A stretch of DNA of 64,000 bases from Blasia pusilla (lineage: Eukaryota > Marchantiophyta > Marchantiopsida > Blasiales): positions 12,834,001 through 12,898,000 of the forward strand of contig CM114275.1 of the NCBI GenBank assembly GCA_050084515.1, given 5' to 3'. Positions 59,390 to 64,000 of the stretch are shown piece by piece; position 1 is the stretch's first letter; each line of letters opens with the position of its first letter. A program made the position numbers and the translations under genes. The notes beneath the pieces were generated by a model. It ran no database searches, had not been told where the DNA came from, and saw nothing but the letters and a program-made list of their open reading frames with translations.

Positions 59390-62300
59390 CTTGCCCCAAA
59401 ACCCCCCCTCGCATTTAGAAGACCTAGATCTACGCATCGAGATCTGGATCACGAGACCGGGCCTGCCGAGCGAGTGTGCGATTAGCTTGTGTGAGTGCAA
59501 GGAATCTTGTCTTTCCGATCTCCACAGACAGCGCTATAATTTCATCAGCACGCACAAGTGTATTGCGGTCCTGGTGGATATAGATATGCAGTCTCTCCTC
59601 AACGTTGCTATTTGTCAACATTCAGTCATTTCAGTCGTCACAACCGAGCCGGGAAGAGGCTTCATTGGTTGAAGCCAACGAGGTTGTTACGGCCCTGTCC
59701 AGATAGACCTTTGAGACATTCAGACGGTTGGCCCGCACAGATCTACCGCTAGTTACGAGAGAGCCTCGTCCCTTTTTCCGTGTCGGCGTCGCTCGTAGAA
59801 CGTTCCGAGCGTTCAGAACTGATGGGACCATCCTTTCCTCGGGAATTTGTGCTTACAGTCTAACCAGATTTCATTACAGTGGCGATTCTCGAGGCGTTTT
59901 CTCAAATGGAGCATTCCTACAAGCCTGCCGATACAAAATCGATGCGATATCTTGAGAGCGGTTGACGGCTGATAGGTGGGATCGATGATCGTTGCAAATG
60001 AACAATTGCGAAGGTTTGCGTGCTTAATTAATCCACGTGATTTGAATCCAAAACCGATAGCTCTTTGGTCTCGATTGAGAATACGAGGCATAAATGACAT
60101 GTCGTTCCTCGAACGCATCGCACGTTTACAGGCACAATGCTCTCATAAAACCCCTGCGAGAACGGATTTGAGCCCACGGTCTAGTTGCTGAAGTTGGAAG
60201 GTCGCGGGAGCGATCATAGACTCCAAGCGGTACTGAGTCCAGATGCCGCGAGAAGGAGCGGGCCTGATCAGGAGTGATAGCAGAAATTCATTCCCAGAAA
60301 TACTGATATTTCCCGGACCTAAACATGCGAGAGCTAGAGAAGTGAGATTAATTGACGTCAGGGGGGGAAAATGGACGGTATGAGAAAGTCGGTGGAGGGA
60401 ATCAGAGCTCCTGAATTCCCGTTCGGTGGACGTGGTGCTGGTCGTTTTCAAGTTTGTGAAAATTGAGAGCCAAGGAGAGCATGCGAGTGAATGCAGGCTA
60501 CAAATTGGATGGTTCGAGCTCGGAAGAGCTGAGCATAGGTTACAAGATTCGGAAGGAGAATCAACTTTTAAAGCATGGTGGCCCGGAGTGGCTGCTGGAC
60601 CAGGTCTTCCCGCAAGGCCCAGGCGTCTGCTTACGTTTCGCGCGCGCTCTTCTTAATTCTGTCGCTGAATTATGGAGTCCGGGATCCCTCGATCCGTTGG
60701 TTCCCTTCTGTGCATGGTCGCCAGAAGCCTGCGTCGCGACGTAAGCCCGTAATGACAAGGAACCTCGAGATTCCAACGATAGACATGTCGACATATCTGA
60801 GGAAAACGCATGCGCGGGCGGGATTTCCCTTGGAATCTTGAATTCGGAGTGCAACCGGTCGCGCTCACTCGAGCACTTTCCCCGAGGAGATCATTGACCC
60901 GGGGTTAGGCGCAGTCCGCGTCCAGATTTGGAGAGACAGCTGAAAGCTCCGCAGCACCGTTCCCTTAGCAAATCTAGCGCGAGCTCGTGAATCGCATGAG
61001 CCAAGCGGTGGTGAACTACACGAAGGTTACAAACTATGCTCCGGCACCTCGACGCACACCTTGCCGTGATTGACACGGAAAGAATGCCCAGGACCGGTTC
61101 CGAGTCTCCGGCTACGATCCAGGGCCTAAAGGTCAACAGATGTCCTACTACCTAGTCGGGTCAGTGGCGATCGTGAGTTCCTGACGCGGAGAACTGCCCC
61201 GGGCGTCACTCTCCTCGTCCGCCAGTCGCGAAGAGTAAAGAATCCCTCCCTCCGGAGGAACCCCAACAGGGTTGCGGCCATGGGCGTGCGCGTGCATGCC
61301 CGGAAGTCTTGAGACGATCACCCCGAACATATTCCGCGGGACTACAACTGTGGGGTTCCCATTCGTTCTCGAGATCAGCCAGTCAGTTAAGAAACGCTGC
61401 TACTGATTCCCGACCGTCTGGCCCACGACCTAGTAACCAGCTGCTAACTGTAATCCACTACAGTCCATCGTCAACTACTCCTCGAATTCGACCGTCTGCG
61501 CGAGTTCCCGGAAGCTATGCAGTAACGACAGCCCCGCACACGAAAATTGACGCGTATGGCACTGAGGACGGCGAGACAGCAGCGGATTCAACCCCTCTCG
61601 TCACATCGCAGATACCGGAGGAAACAATTACGCTGATGTACCGCTTCGTACGTACACCGCGAGATGCGTTCACTGGCCATCGTAGACATGGTGGATATCT
61701 GTGGACTTTTGCGAAGGTCAACATCCGATCTTCCGACTCTTCCGATGATAATACGGAATGCATGTCCACAGTGAGTGAGGCGAGCCGAGCTCTCGGCTCC
61801 TTGCTAAACCTGCGTTAGCGCGTCTCATCGCGTTACGAAACCAAGTCTTCCGATAATAATAGACCTCATGCACAACCCGGCGAGTTATCGCACGAGCCAG
61901 TGCCACAAAACCGCACCCGTCTCTAATTACGGGATGTCGTCACGGACACGTCGCAGCGGGAGGCCAAGAAACTTGTGAACGTACGGTCAAGGTCAACTTG
62001 TTGGCTTTCTGCGGATCGAGTCAAGATCGCATGCATGGCGATGGACAATCCGGGCTTGTGAAAGGGGGAACCGAGAGATCGTAGGAGTTTGGAGCTGTAT
62101 CCTTCGCATCCTGTCCCCTCCCGCCAACGGATGTGAGTGAGTGAGCACAAGGCACAGCGGCATCTTCCGGATAGCAGTAGGATATCGAGCCGCATGCACA
62201 CACGACTAATTTGAAGGAGTCGGAGATACGATTTTCCAGGCAGAAAGCTGGCTGCGTCACCCCCCTGTGTTCCGGAAATTCGGGCGCGGGCTCGATCGAG

Positions 62301-63400
62301 TGCATCCTCATTCGCGTGGTGCAATGCCATGGAACGCAATCAATCAAAGGTGAGGACCCGGTCTCACAATGCGACCCGCAACTTGTATTGTCATGAGTGG
62401 CCACGCCACGCCACGCCACGCCACGCCACGCCGCGCAAAATTTTCGGTTCGACCTCCGTCCTGACCCGCCCGAGTTGAAAGGCTGTGTGTAGCCCATGCG
62501 GATGTAGGGCCAAAAGCGCCCGCCCCCGCTCTGTCGTCGATGGCCGAGATTGCAACGAAGAAAGCTTCGGTGATGGATGGGCAGCTCCGCCTTTTCCAAA
62601 TCGCTAGCTATTTATACCTTTTACTTACAGATATTTGCATGCGATCGGATGCAAGCGATAATTTGGAGCCTTCTCAGGATGCTTCCAATGATGCGAGAGA
62701 ATATCGATTCATCGCTTTCGCGAACGCGAACGCGAACGCGCTCGCGACTGCCTCTTCTCGGAAGAGCACGGCAACTGAAAAGTGGAGGTGTGGAGACACG
62801 TGCCATCATTGGTACTTTCTCGCGGCGGATGTTTTCTTTATCTCTTCTCATCCGGAGTTGCCGACTTTCTTTCTGCTCGAACAATTAATTGCCTCATCTC
62901 CGCAGCCCCGTGGCGGCATTTCCACGACCGTTGGTACGACTCACGGAAAGTGTGATTCGTTCCCGTCTGAATAGGTGTACTGAGTACGACTCTAACCATT
63001 TTAGGATCGCTTCAAAATATTATCATATTAAGTGAATACTACCGGGAGCCCGTTGAAGTGGAAGGAATAAATAATGTTGGGTGCATAAATATTTTTTTAA
63101 GTATTGATACAAATTATAATTATGGACTATCTTCTCGCATATTTTGTAATGAACTTCGTGAATTTTAGTACTACTTTTGGAAGAGACGGGAGGTCGATCT
63201 AATCTAAGTAGGTCATGGTCCCGTAACCCGGAAGAGCAATTTTCCCTTCGTTGGCCTCATTTTCAAGTCTCATAAGTTCATTATTGTTAAAAAGTTGACT
63301 TTTTTATTTTTGGAAAGTGATCTATAACATAACTCCCTTTGCAAGAGGCGGCACAGCTCTAATGCTCCTTGCCTTGTTTAGTGACTTGCAAAGTTGCACA
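59390..63400. other. GC-rich region with chance open frames
   Basis: The longest frames are 61309-61818 (plus, 169 residues) and 62021-62599 (minus, 192 residues). Both overlap frames on the opposite strand and have no recognised domain, so neither is called a gene. Sequence near 63000-63310 is AT-rich. Confidence 0.35.
62397..62435. repeat. (CCACG)n pentanucleotide repeat
   Basis: About six uninterrupted CCACG units. A hexanucleotide (CGCGAA)n of about four units occurs near 62722-62745. Confidence 0.95.
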
Positions 63401-63419
63401 CGGAAAGATTTCATGTCCG

Positions 63420-63945
63420 TGGACTTATGTTCATCCCTAGGACGGACATGTGCGTGTGGGCCCGGGTACTCACACTCGAGCCTACCCCCTAGCCCACCGA
63501 GCCCATAACGTAAACATGTGCTTCGTACGTAGCCCACATCAGCTCGCGAGGCGGGTTGGGCATGCACTGGACTCAAGGCCCGCACACATCCTAGGAGCCC
63601 CTGCGCGGGCATGAGCTCGGCTTGCGGGCGTTGTGCAAGCCCAACGCACGCCTTGAGCCCACCATGTGTGGATCTGGCTGCGGGCCTTGAGGAGGCCTTC
63701 ACCCGGCGACCCGCCTTGCCGCGGCCTAGTGCAGGCTCATACGGTGCGCCCGTGGAATTGGCAAGGGCTCATATCCCGCACACCCGTTTGGTCTCTTCCC
63801 TTCCAATCCCGTACTCAAGCCTGTGAGGGCCACTAAGGTGCCAAAAAAACCCATGCAGGGGACCCATCGGGCATGTTTGTGGACATGTCCAAACTTGTTT
63901 GGACACGTTTGTCCCATGGACAGACTTGTCCGTTTCCGTGCAACC
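63420..63945 (+). repeat. GC-rich dispersed repeat, copy 2
   Basis: Collinear with 52250-52625: 'gggctcatatcccgcacacccgtttg', 'ccaatcccg', 'ggtgccaaaaaaacccat' and 'cgggcatgtttgtggacatg' occur in the same order. It is dominated by repeated 'gagccc', 'gcgggc' and 'caagccc' words. It may extend past the last bases toward the window end. Confidence 0.65.
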
Positions 63946-64000
63946 TTGGTAACTTCACCCTCTCACCATGAGAAATTTTTATGTGAAATTTGTTGAGAAA

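Noticed and set aside
61309-61818. 169-residue open frame as a gene
   Set aside because: No recognised domain, and overlapped by an antisense frame. Long chance frames are expected in GC-rich DNA.
62021-62599. 192-residue minus frame as a gene
   Set aside because: It runs through a (CCACG)n simple repeat and has no recognised motif.

Overview
This window is nuclear DNA of a land plant. It holds one large intron-rich gene of unmistakably plant type (an ATRX-like SNF2 ATPase with GT-AG introns), one small cysteine-rich PLAC8-family gene, and long stretches of decayed retrotransposons and short repeats. Long GC-rich gene leaders, and a Ty3/gypsy element unlike the usual seed-plant types, make a non-seed plant (bryophyte or lycophyte) my best guess. 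The species cannot be fixed from the sequence.

Layout. 1-7.3 kb is AT-rich repeat DNA: a decayed long terminal repeat (LTR), a remnant resembling the CACTA-associated domain DUF4216, degenerate long tandem repeats and a perfect foldback. 7.5-28.84 kb is the ATRX gene on the plus strand. I could join 31 exons whose phases all agree and whose lengths sum to 6276 nt (2091 residues plus stop). The predicted protein has an N-terminal region built partly from repeated 180-nt exons, an acidic stretch, the plant-ATRX coiled/helical segment, nuclear localisation and SUMO-interaction-like motifs, an ADD zinc domain and a complete two-lobed SNF2 motor. 28.9-31.3 kb shows no recognisable gene. 31.3-32.3 kb is a solo LTR. 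33.8-34.7 kb is the intron-less PLAC8 gene. 34.7-40.9 kb is mostly non-coding, with a short dispersed repeat.

41.1-47.0 kb is a decayed Ty3/gypsy element on the minus strand. In element order it reads LTR, gag, a C5 cytosine-methyltransferase domain, reverse transcriptase, integrase, and a Cys/His module like the second half of a PHD finger. The methyltransferase keeps recognisable motifs I, IV, VI and VIII, but the catalytic Cys of motif IV reads Arg. This captured chromatin-modifying domain is the most unusual object in the window.

47.1-49.8 kb is a GC-rich CGGC-motif region. 49.9-52.1 kb is an AT-rich decayed Ty1/copia remnant. 52.2-64 kb is a mixture of GC-rich dispersed repeats, perfect short foldbacks, simple repeats and unrecognised open frames. 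Apart from the ATRX and PLAC8 genes I support no intact host gene.
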